13,032 nucleotides of DNA, taken from JBCDCU01 sp039180865 (GTDB taxonomy: Bacteria; Pseudomonadota; Alphaproteobacteria; Rhizobiales; JACESI01). The notes under the pieces are model-generated. The model ran no database searches, was not told the origin of the DNA, and saw only the letters and a program-made list of their open reading frames with translations. Of the stretch, positions 7,069 to 13,032 are shown one piece after another. The stretch is taken from contig JBCDCZ010000119.1 of assembly GCA_039180865.1 (NCBI GenBank), positions 1-13,032 on the forward strand. Direction: 5' to 3'. Positions within the stretch are counted from its first letter, which is position 1. Every line of letters starts with the position of its first letter. Made by a program: the position numbers and the translations under genes.

Positions 7069-7754
7069 TATTTGTCCAGTTCTTCGCGCCATTCAGCGTG
7101 AATGACGAATTGGCTCCCGGGAATGACGTAGAATGGCAAACCCAGCGCAACAAAACCTTCAACATGAGCAGTCGTGGAGGCAGTCAGCCAGCATCATTGA
7201 ACGGAAAATTATCCGCAAAAACATGATGATTTGAACACCATCTGGCAGGACAACCGTCTCGCGGCACCAGCGGGCAGGTCACACAAAGCTTGTTCACCGC
7301 CCTCGCGCCACAGCACCTTCCGACACTTTCTCGCAGGTCCATCGTATCGGGCGCATTTCACCCTTCTCCGGGTTGGGATCTGAAATCCCCGCACCCCGTA
7401 TTCCGTGCTTTCTTCACGCGAGATACTCGGAAATCCCAGTCGCTGTTGGTTCCTATTACTCAAGAAAGACATAGTACACTGATTTAATGACTATTTTTCG
7501 TATATTCTGACAGGAAACCTTCGGTCTCCAGCGACTGATCTTCATATAAATAAAATCGGTTAACTCAAGATTAGTCCGCCCAGGACGTTTTATCCCGGAA
7601 CATGATAATGGGATAGAAGACGATAGAGGTCACGTGGATGATCGGATCGCTGGACTGGGAAACACGGCAGATTGAAGTCCATGATAAAAGTTATTTCTCA
7701 AGTATCAGTAGGCCGTACAGCCAGCACATACCTTGACAGGCTATTTTTCCTAAT

Positions 7755-7785
7755 TTGATTTCAATATTTTGAACATATATATGTT
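7755..7785 (+). promoter_or_regulatory. AT-rich promoter-like island with a perfect 14-bp palindrome
   Basis: TTGATT (7755-7760) and TATATG (7778-7783) are 17 nt apart and could be a weak promoter pointing toward the injection-system operon. Overlapping the -10, AACATATATATGTT (7772-7785) is a perfect palindrome. A CCTTGACA -35-like element (7731-7738) lies just upstream but lacks a well-spaced -10. AT-rich sequence makes chance symmetry more likely, so confidence is limited. Confidence 0.35.
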
Positions 7786-7943
7786 ATATCATATATCGTA
7801 TAACCTTTACGCATCCTCTCCCTATTGAATACTTTTGTGACGCTGTCCTGGCGATTCAGAGCGTCCAAACGGATGCTCATCGCCTCATCGGAGAGGTACT
7901 GGATGTGCGTCACCAAGCATGTATCTTGCCACTTTTTCGCCAC
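7761..7943 (-). CDS. Possible small protein, 60 aa, unrecognised
   Basis: A GTG-started frame with GAGGA 3-4 nt before the start and an in-frame stop just upstream, so the start is constrained. The peptide begins MAKKWQDTCLVTHIQYL, and its middle (SIRLDALNRQDSVTKVFNRE) could form an amphipathic, DNA-binding-like helix; it ends in a Tyr/Ile-rich tail. No family is recognised. Against it: spacing to the ribosome-binding site is short, an out-of-frame ATG overlaps the GTG, and the 3' end runs through the AT island. It is more protein-like than other frames in this spacer but remains speculative. Confidence 0.2.
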   Translation of the reverse strand: MAKKWQDTCLVTHIQYLSDEAMSIRLDALNRQDSVTKVFNRERMRKGYTIYDITYICSKY

Positions 7944-8107
7944 ATTTCCTCAATTTTCCGAATTTCCATCTTATCTCCCCAGCTTGATAGCCAAACCATG
8001 CCATCCCCTTTTGGCAAACCACTATCACTGCTCCTGTAGACACAGACGTCGGAGATCTGCTTGCTGTGATTGCGGACCGAACGGCTTTCAGTCGCATGGT
8101 AATCGCA

Positions 8108-8178
8108 TTTTTCTTCGTGTTTTCAGTGTCCTGCAAGCGTTTAGGAAGAAAAACAAACGCCGAGTTCAATCGGCGTTT
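8108..8178. terminator. Two tandem hairpins ahead of the injection-system operon
   Basis: Hairpin A pairs TTTTTCTTC (8108-8116) with GAAGAAAAA (8145-8153), a perfect 9-bp stem with a 28-nt loop. Hairpin B pairs AAACGCCG (8155-8162) with CGGCGTTT (8171-8178), a perfect 8-bp stem with an 8-nt loop. On the minus strand B is followed by a T-rich run (TTTGTTTTTCTTC), which is terminator-like. On the plus strand it is followed by AAGTTTT, a weaker T-tract. B therefore could stop antisense transcripts, insulate the operon from upstream reading, or attenuate its leader. Confidence 0.5.
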
Positions 8179-8240
8179 AAGTTTTACCAGCCTCGTGTTA
8201 ACATATTCACACATTTTAAACCTTTTCTCCGGGGGATATT

Positions 8241-8615
8241 ATGCCCGAATCGATTTCGTGGTCTCTCAATGCCGGAGGTACGTCCGGCAACGCGATTCAA
8301 GCAGCCGGAACGACATCTGGTGAAGCAATTGTGTCGGTCTCGGTCGATCTTGATGCAGGCAGCGCCGAGCGCGCGCTGACGCTCCAGGTCGATGACGTGA
8401 GTAAAGTCACCTTTCTTGCAATTTCGTCGACACTTCTCGATGGCAAGGTAACCGTCAAAGCCGATGGCGCCAATGCCATCGCACTCACTGGGCCAATCCT
8501 TCTCTTCGGCGCCGGTGTTCAGCTTTTTGCCAGCGATCTCACCACACTCACAGTTCACAACACATCCGCGACAGATCCTGCCGCGCTGTCTGTTCTGGTT
8601 GGCCTTACGGTCTAA
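8241..8615 (+). CDS. Unrecognised 124-aa acidic beta-rich protein, first gene of the injection-system operon
   Basis: The start has a strong GGGGGA ribosome-binding site 6 nt upstream. The protein has no cysteine, a single Trp (W7), no signal peptide and no convincing membrane helix. It is acidic, with about 11 Asp/Glu against 4 Lys/Arg. Short alternating hydrophobic segments (AIVSVSVDLD, LTLQVDD, GKVTVKADG, AIALTGPILLFG, LTTLTVHNTSA, LSVLVGLTV) separated by Gly/Ala/Thr-rich turns suggest a single small beta sandwich. Small virion decoration or structural proteins of phages have a similar layout (polar N-terminus, 'vkadga...l.gp', then 'lt.l.v.Nts'), but I cannot claim homology. It sits 105 nt before the sheath gene on the same strand. 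It could be a decoration, fibre or assembly protein of the particle, or an unrelated gene sharing the promoter. Confidence 0.85.
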   Translation: MPESISWSLNAGGTSGNAIQAAGTTSGEAIVSVSVDLDAGSAERALTLQVDDVSKVTFLAISSTLLDGKVTVKADGANAIALTGPILLFGAGVQLFASDLTTLTVHNTSATDPAALSVLVGLTV

Positions 8616-8626
8616 ACCGCCCTTTT

Positions 8627-8660
8627 GCCGCCGCTCGGGCGGCCCGCATACGCCGCGGGC
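8627..8660 (+). repeat. Overlapping GC-rich hairpins between the 124-aa gene and the sheath gene
   Basis: GCCGCC (8627-8632) pairs with GGCGGC (8638-8643) around GCTCG, and GCCCGC (8642-8647) pairs with GCGGGC (8655-8660) around a 7-nt loop. The two share bases 8642-8643, so their full forms compete. There is no T-tract. They start 12 nt after the stop codon and could protect the upstream message from 3' decay or act as a partial terminator, giving unequal expression of the two genes. Confidence 0.45.
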
Positions 8661-8720
8661 TGCTCACCACTCCGCACCACTTTGCGGACAACATTTGTGT
8701 CACCATTGGAGGAGCCGCCT

Positions 8721-10301
8721 ATGCCCATCAGCCCAACCTATCCCGGCGTTTATATCCAAGAGATCGACAGCGGGGTGCGTACCGTGGCCGGGGTGGCCAC
8801 ATCCATCGCCGCGTTTGTCGGCCGAACCAAGAAAGGCCCGGTTAACGAACCGATCGCCTGTTTTAACATGGGCGAGTTCAATCGCACGTTTGGCGGGCTC
8901 TATGAGAGCAGCAATGTGAGCTACGCGGTCGATGATTTTTTTGCCAATGGCGGCGGGCAATGCCTGATTGTGCGGCTCTTCGAAGACGATACCGATGACG
9001 GATACGCCACGCTTACCGTGGGTGGGCTTTCGCTGCGTGCAAAAAACCCCGGTAAATGGGGGAGCGCGCTCAAAGCCAGGGTGATCCGGCCCGACACCAA
9101 TCCCGATATCCTCGATCCCGAAGGTACCAAAGCGGCTGCCGCCCTTTATGGGCTTGAAACCGGCGATATCTTCGATCTTGAGATAACCGACACGGCGACC
9201 GGCACCGTCGAATTGTTCCGTACAGTCGCCTGGGCCGGGGATTCCGGTCAACGCAGGGTCGACAACGTTCTTAAAGATCAAAGCGCGCTCGTCGAATGGG
9301 TGCCGGACAGCGACTTTCCGAATGCCCGGCCCGCAGATGCCGCCATGGCCGATGCCGCGCTCGGGAATGATGGCCAAGAGCTCACAGATGGCACTTATGA
9401 GGGCCATGCCGAGCTTAAAACCGGGATCGAGGCGCTGCGCAAGGCCGATATCTTCAACCTGCTCTGCATCCCACCCGATACGCGCGTAGCATCGCTCCCC
9501 AAGACGGTGCGTGAAAAGGCGGCGCTCTTTTGCGCAGAAAAGCGCGCACTCTATATCGTCGATCCGCCCAATGAGTGGGATGAAGATGCCCGACCGATCA
9601 AGAAGGCACTCGATGATCAGCGCGACGCAACCAACCAGGTGATCTCGCTCACCAATGCACGCAATGCCGCGCTCTACTTTCCACGGATCGAAAAACGCGA
9701 TCCGCTTAATGGCGGCCAGATCGCGCGCTTTGCACCCTGTGGCGCAGTTGCGGGCGTGATGGCACGCACAGACGTCAATCGCGGCGTCTTCAAAGCGCCT
9801 GCAGGCATCCAGGCAACCGTCGCCAATGCGCATGCATTAGCCTACCGGATGACGGATCAGGAAAACGGTCAGCTCAATCCGATCGCAGTCAACTGCATGC
9901 GCAGCTTTCCCAATATCGGTCGCGTTGTCTGGGGCGCACGCACCCTCGCCGGGCTCGATGTGCTCTCTGATGATTACAAATACGTCTCGGTGCGCCGCCT
10001 CGCGCTCTTTATCGAGGAAAGCCTTTTCCGGGGCACCCAATGGGTGGTCTTCGAGGGCAATGACGAGCCGCTCTGGGCGCAAGTGCGTCTCAGCGTGGGC
10101 AGCTTCATGCAGCGCCTCTTCCTGCAAGGAGCATTCCAGGGATCGAGCCCGAAAGACGCATATTTCGTCAAGTGCGACAGCTCGACGACAACGCAGGATG
10201 ACATCAACCGCGGCATCGTGAATATCGCCGTGGGCTTTGCTCCGCTGCAGCCGGCGGAATTCGTCATCATTACGATCCAGCAAATCCGCAGCGCGAGCTG
10301 A
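8721..10301 (+). CDS. Contractile tail sheath protein of an eCIS
   Basis: A 526-aa protein. Sheath subunits stack around the tube and contract to drive it into a target. The N-terminus, PISPTYPGVYIQEIDSGVRT followed by VAGVATSIAAFVG, is the signature of PVC/Afp-type sheaths. The C-terminal domain is also typical: YKYVSVRRLALFIEESLFRG (about 415-435), then TQWVVFEGNDEPLWAQVR, then the final strand GIVNIAVGFAPLQPAEF, whose arm links neighbouring subunits. The central part (about 90-290) is the variable surface domain. Its length resembles single-sheath systems rather than the shorter Pvc2-Pvc4 set; no second sheath is seen in the window. The start at 8721 has GGAGGAG 6-7 nt upstream, and the longer frame from 8625 runs through the hairpin region and is rejected. 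The tube gene follows 16 nt downstream. Confidence 0.96.
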   Translation: MPISPTYPGVYIQEIDSGVRTVAGVATSIAAFVGRTKKGPVNEPIACFNMGEFNRTFGGLYESSNVSYAVDDFFANGGGQCLIVRLFEDDTDDGYATLTVGGLSLRAKNPGKWGSALKARVIRPDTNPDILDPEGTKAAAALYGLETGDIFDLEITDTATGTVELFRTVAWAGDSGQRRVDNVLKDQSALVEWVPDSDFPNARPADAAMADAALGNDGQELTDGTYEGHAELKTGIEALRKADIFNLLCIPPDTRVASLPKTVREKAALFCAEKRALYIVDPPNEWDEDARPIKKALDDQRDATNQVISLTNARNAALYFPRIEKRDPLNGGQIARFAPCGAVAGVMARTDVNRGVFKAPAGIQATVANAHALAYRMTDQENGQLNPIAVNCMRSFPNIGRVVWGARTLAGLDVLSDDYKYVSVRRLALFIEESLFRGTQWVVFEGNDEPLWAQVRLSVGSFMQRLFLQGAFQGSSPKDAYFVKCDSSTTTQDDINRGIVNIAVGFAPLQPAEFVIITIQQIRSAS

Positions 10302-10317
10302 GAAGGGGGGATTCGAT

Positions 10318-10848
10318 ATGCCACAATTCACCACTAATGCGAGCCGCTTTGACCCCTACAAGACCTACAAGTTTCGGCTGCGGCTAGACGATGGGAGTTA
10401 CATTGCCGGGGTAAGCAAATGCTCTGGCCTGAAACGCTCGACCGAGGTCGTCAAACACCGCGAAGGCGGCGATCCCTCAACAAGCCGAAAATCGCCGGGC
10501 CAGACCGAGTATGAGGCGATCACGCTCGAACGCGGCGTGACCCATTCCAAACAATTCGAGCAATGGGCCAATAAGGTCTGGAACTACGGCGCAGGGCTGG
10601 GCTCGGAGGTTTCGCTGAAGGATTTCCGTAAGGATCTGATGCTTGAGATCTATAATGAAGCCGGACAGTTGGCGCTGGCTTACAAGCTCTATCGCTGCTG
10701 GCCCTCGGAGTTCACAGCCTTTCCCGATCTCGATGCTTCGGCGAGCGCTGTAGCGATCCAGTCACTCAAGCTCGAGATCGAAGGCTGGGAGCGCGATGAG
10801 GACGTGGTCGAGCCAACAGAGCCCTCCTTCGAAATTCCGGCCTCGTAA
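10318..10848 (+). CDS. Tail tube protein (T4 gp19-like) of an eCIS
   Basis: A 176-aa protein that forms the inner tube propelled by the sheath. It has the strongly conserved eCIS tube pattern: DPYKTYKFRLRLDDGSYIAG near the N-terminus, VSKCSGLKRSTEVVKHREGG, then SPGQTEYEAITLERGVTHSK, QFEQWANKVWNYGAGLG, LKDFRKDLMLEIYNEAG and YRCWPSEFTAFPDLD. It belongs to the T4_gp19 family (PF06841). A run of purines (AAGGGGGG, 10303-10310) precedes the start at 10318. The stop TAA overlaps the next start by one base (TAATG), so translation is coupled. Only one tube gene is seen; PVC/Afp clusters usually carry a second one (Pvc5 type), which may lie beyond the right edge. Confidence 0.96.
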   Translation: MPQFTTNASRFDPYKTYKFRLRLDDGSYIAGVSKCSGLKRSTEVVKHREGGDPSTSRKSPGQTEYEAITLERGVTHSKQFEQWANKVWNYGAGLGSEVSLKDFRKDLMLEIYNEAGQLALAYKLYRCWPSEFTAFPDLDASASAVAIQSLKLEIEGWERDEDVVEPTEPSFEIPAS

Positions 10849-11561
10849 TGGGCTTTGAACGGCCCGTCAGGCTCGATGCCTCCACTCAGATAGCGCTTGC
10901 CGAGAGCGCCAGACACCTCTCGCCGGGCCGTTGGTCAGCAGCACTTCTGGCGCAGGGTTATCCTGCCGCCGAAGAGGTGGACATCCTCTCCCTGCCGCTG
11001 GGCATGCGCGACCGGCTGGTGATGCGTATCCGGGCGAACCATGTGGCGGGGCCGATGCTGGCAGAGCCCGGCTGCACATCCTGTGGTGCCACCTTTGAGA
11101 TCACCGTCGAGCCGCAAGAAGTGGGGCTCCTTGGGCCAACCGAGCCTATCGATCCGGGCGAGCGCGATGTCGCGATAAGCGCACAGACCCTTTCGCTGCG
11201 CCCCGTGGCGCTAAGTGATCTGATCGCGGTGGAGGCGATCGCCGATCCCGGCGCCGCCGCGCAGGCTTTCGCCGGACGGGTTTGTGACGCAGACGTCGAC
11301 CTGACGGACCTCTCTGAAGCGCTTGAGGCGCTCGATCCAGCCGCCGATATCTGGCTCAACACTCAATGTCCCGAATGCGGCGCGCCGCACTCCTTCGCGC
11401 TTGATCCGGTGCATTTCTTTGCGATTGAACTCTCCCAGATAGCCCAACGTACATTGCAGGATGTCGTTGATATCGCGCGGGTCTTTCACTGGTCGGAAGC
11501 CGATATTCTTGCCCTTCCTGAGGCGCGCCGCGCCTTTTACGTGGCCGAGGCGCTGGCATGA
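10848..11561 (+). CDS. Double-CxxC (zinc-ribbon) baseplate/hub-chaperone-like protein of the eCIS
   Basis: A 237-aa protein. Two Cys pairs, C76-x2-C79 (GCTSCG) and C174-x2-C177 (QCPECG), are separated by about 95 residues, so they probably fold together on one Zn ion. The N-terminal segment LPLGMRDRLVMRIRA and the C-terminal HWSEADILALPEARRAFYVA resemble proteins that usually sit after the tube gene in eCIS operons and are annotated as T4-like baseplate hub assembly chaperones (PF12322-like). The exact role in eCIS is not established to my knowledge; assembly factor is the best inference. Its start overlaps the tube stop by 1 nt and its stop overlaps the next start by 4 nt (ATGA), so it is tightly coupled to its neighbours. 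Confidence 0.75.
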   Translation: MGFERPVRLDASTQIALAESARHLSPGRWSAALLAQGYPAAEEVDILSLPLGMRDRLVMRIRANHVAGPMLAEPGCTSCGATFEITVEPQEVGLLGPTEPIDPGERDVAISAQTLSLRPVALSDLIAVEAIADPGAAAQAFAGRVCDADVDLTDLSEALEALDPAADIWLNTQCPECGAPHSFALDPVHFFAIELSQIAQRTLQDVVDIARVFHWSEADILALPEARRAFYVAEALA

Positions 11562-12553
11562 CGGGCTATCTCGACAACCTGGCGGCACGAGCACGGGGCA
11601 CACTGCCGCGGCTCACACCAAGGCGACCCGCGCCTTTCGAAGAGCGTATCGCACCGCTTGAAGGCTTTGAGACCACAATAGAGATTGACGCGCCACCGCC
11701 AACGCCGCGCTCATCCACGCCAAAACCCCGACCAAGCGCCGGGCCACCAGAAACCGAGACGCGCTCGCCTCCAGCTCCAGCCCCGACACCGTCTGAGCAG
11801 ACGTCGGCATCGCAAGAAACATCAGCGCATGATGCGCGAACAGGCATCTCAATCGAAACGCAAGCTCCGCATTCGGTCGCGGCACCTCCCGCAGCAACGC
11901 CTGCGGCGGTGCTTCCTGCTCCCGCACCCGCCACCGCGCAACGCCGCATGGCGCAAATGCCTGCGCCAGCGGGACAACCGACACCAAGATCTCGTGCGCC
12001 CGCAGAACAGACGCCTCCTTCTGTTGTGCCTCAAGTGGCCTCAGCCCCGCCCGCGACGCCGGCGCTCGACAATACCCTGGCCGGATTCGATGTGCCACCA
12101 CTAACAGAGCCCCCGCAATCAACCGAAAGGCCCGTTTTACCGCGCGTACCCGATGTTGAGGCCTCCACTCTGGCGCAAGAACCTGCGCCGCTTCTACCGG
12201 AAGAGAGAGCAGCCCATCCGGAAACGATGCCGCCTAATCCCGGCGCATCGCCCCCGATCGAAGCACCGGAGCCTTTGATTGCGAAGGAAGCGCTACGAAC
12301 CGAAGAACCGGTAGAGACACCCGCCCCCGCCCCGCTCCTGCCGCAAACACCGCTTCAACAGGTGCCCACACCCGAGCGCGAAACAAAGCCCGCTCCAGAA
12401 CCCACCGACTTGGCGCCAGAGACAGTAATTGAAGTCACCATCGGGCAGATAGAGGTCGTGAACGACCCACCCCCTAAGCCGTTGCAAGCGCCTGCCCCGC
12501 CACCCTTGCGAGGGATCAGCCTTGATGACTTTCTCGATGGACGCGACGGATGA
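11558..12553 (+). CDS. Proline-rich, mostly disordered eCIS-associated protein
   Basis: A 331-aa protein. Only the ends look folded: the N-terminus (1-40) MTGYLDNLAARARGTLPRLT followed by PRRPAPFEE, and the C-terminus (about 285-331) VIEVTIGQIEVVND, then ISLDDFLDGRDG. Between them are about 240 residues of Pro, Ala, Thr, Glu and Ser with almost no order-promoting stretches. The same layout (short basic-hydrophobic head, long Pro-rich linker, 'TIGxIEV' strand and 'SLDDfL' tail) is familiar from proteins encoded between the CxxC gene and the DUF4255 gene in other eCIS clusters. A flexible tether bridging two parts of the particle, or an assembly or loading scaffold, is inferred. The start overlaps the preceding gene by 4 nt and the stop overlaps the next start by 4 nt. 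Confidence 0.8.
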   Translation: MTGYLDNLAARARGTLPRLTPRRPAPFEERIAPLEGFETTIEIDAPPPTPRSSTPKPRPSAGPPETETRSPPAPAPTPSEQTSASQETSAHDARTGISIETQAPHSVAAPPAATPAAVLPAPAPATAQRRMAQMPAPAGQPTPRSRAPAEQTPPSVVPQVASAPPATPALDNTLAGFDVPPLTEPPQSTERPVLPRVPDVEASTLAQEPAPLLPEERAAHPETMPPNPGASPPIEAPEPLIAKEALRTEEPVETPAPAPLLPQTPLQQVPTPERETKPAPEPTDLAPETVIEVTIGQIEVVNDPPPKPLQAPAPPPLRGISLDDFLDGRDG

Positions 12554-13032
12554 GTAACACGCTTGCGATATCGACAGTCTCGGCGGCGTTTCAACGCCGC
12601 CTTCAGGCTGCGGCGCAAGCGGTCGTACCTGCTGCCAATGTGCGCCTCGGGGCGCCTACCGCAAAGCTCGCTGAAGACGGAGCACCACTCGTCAATCTCC
12701 ATCTTTATCGCGTCGAGCCCAATCCAAGCCACGCCAACGCCCATTTGCCGAGCCGCGGTGGCGCAGGCGAACGGCGCACCCCGAGCCGGCTCGCGCTCAA
12801 TCTCCATTATATCGTCACCTTCTATGGCAACCACGATACATACGAGCCAGACCAGATGCTCGCCGAGGTGTTGCTTTCTTTCGAAGACGAGCCGGAACTC
12901 TCCAAGACGACGATTGCCAATGCCATTTCTGCTGAAAGCGATCTGGAGGACAGCGATCTTGACGAGGCCCTCGCGCGGTTGCGGGTAACCCGCCAGATGT
13001 TGAGCCTCGACGATTTCTCCAAGGTCTGGTCG
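12550..13032 (+). CDS. DUF4255 / Pvc16-like tail terminator (cap) protein, 3' end outside the window
   Basis: 161 codons are open to the window edge with no stop. The protein begins MSNTLAISTVSAAFQRRLQA. It carries the DUF4255 (PF14065) features: VNLHLYRVEPNPSHANAHLP, then RRTPSRLALNLHYIVTFYGN, then DQMLAEVLLSFEDEPELS and LSLDDFSKVWS. In Afp/PVC particles the homologous protein (Afp16/Pvc16) caps the distal end and fixes particle length. The family is typically about 180-220 aa, so most of it is visible. ATGA overlap with the proline-rich gene indicates coupling. Baseplate, spike, LysM-hub, AAA+ ATPase and effector genes would be expected to follow. Confidence 0.93.
   Translation, partial: MSNTLAISTVSAAFQRRLQAAAQAVVPAANVRLGAPTAKLAEDGAPLVNLHLYRVEPNPSHANAHLPSRGGAGERRTPSRLALNLHYIVTFYGNHDTYEPDQMLAEVLLSFEDEPELSKTTIANAISAESDLEDSDLDEALARLRVTRQMLSLDDFSKVWS

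Larger units (their letters stand above)
7069..8240. other. 1.17-kb low-GC spacer without a convincing gene
   Basis: No frame in this stretch gives a recognisable protein with a good ribosome-binding site. The longest frames (up to about 184 codons, including one running into the gene at 8241) have the odd Cys/His/Arg/Ser-rich composition of non-coding readings. Base composition falls from GC-rich flanks to 11 G/C in 60 at 7741-7800. The stretch contains the AT island and palindrome at 7755-7785, a possible 60-codon gene at 7761-7943, and tandem hairpins at 8108-8178. It may hold the promoter and long leader of the injection-system operon, a small RNA, or remnants of an insertion boundary. 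Confidence 0.6.

Noticed and set aside
7209..7472. An 87-codon minus-strand frame and overlapping plus-strand frames in the spacer
   Set aside because: No ribosome-binding site, Arg/Cys-rich composition and no recognisable family.
7069..8240. CRISPR array, insertion sequence or transposase in the spacer
   Set aside because: No regularly spaced repeats, no terminal inverted repeats with target duplication, and no transposase-like peptide found by eye.
7825..8379. A 184-codon plus-strand frame running into the 124-aa gene in another frame
   Set aside because: It overlaps a gene with a strong ribosome-binding site, crosses both leader hairpins and has a Cys/His/Arg/Ser-rich composition typical of chance frames.
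8700..9833. A 377-codon minus-strand frame opposite the sheath gene
   Set aside because: It is antisense to an unmistakable sheath protein, has Cys/Gly/His-rich composition without recognisable domains, and is explained by GC-rich codon positions.

Overview
The window looks like chromosomal DNA of an alphaproteobacterium. This is inferred from the GC-rich coding style, a CCA-encoding tRNA-Arg, densely packed LysR, TetR and MarR regulators, and the SnoaL-like, pirin and carboxymuconolactone-decarboxylase (CMD) families. The genus cannot be fixed from the sequence alone. It splits into an ordinary accessory/metabolic half (1 to about 7070), a long non-coding low-GC spacer (about 7070-8240), and the start of a contractile-injection-system operon (8241 to the right edge).

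Left half. On the minus strand, a pirin-family cupin (110-1021) is followed after 30 nt by the first 26 codons of a SnoaL-like protein (1-79, cut by the window edge). Next come tRNA-Arg(CCG) at 1423-1499, an exported SnoaL/NTF2-fold protein (1745-2335, minus) and a divergent LysR regulator (2431-3318, plus), which has no Shine-Dalgarno and may be translated from a leaderless mRNA. A decayed chimera at 3502-4175 joins the N-terminus of an MFS transporter to a frameshifted SnoaL-like domain. A CMD/AhpD-like protein (4268-4837, minus) is divergent from a TetR regulator (4965-5549, plus), and two near-identical palindromes lie between them. A MarR regulator (6517-7041, minus) overlaps a DNA-alkylation-repair HEAT-repeat protein (5784-6530, minus). 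A 29-bp near-perfect palindrome sits on the MarR translation start.

Spacer. About 1.17 kb has no convincing gene. It contains an extreme AT island (11 G/C in 60 nt at 7741-7800) with a perfect 14-bp palindrome, and two tandem hairpins (8108-8178) directly before the injection-system operon.

Right half. Six tightly spaced plus-strand genes follow: an unrecognised 124-aa acidic, probably beta-rich protein; a contractile tail sheath; a tail tube (gp19-like); a double-CxxC baseplate/chaperone-like protein; a 331-aa proline-rich protein with conserved-looking ends; and a DUF4255/Pvc16-type tail-terminator protein that runs off the window. The last four overlap stop-to-start by 1 or 4 nt, so they form one operon. 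This is the structural front end of an extracellular contractile injection system (eCIS, the PVC/Afp/MAC family). The baseplate, spike, ATPase and effector genes would be expected beyond the right edge. The 124-aa leading protein, set off by a structured intercistronic region, is the best candidate in the window for an undescribed component.
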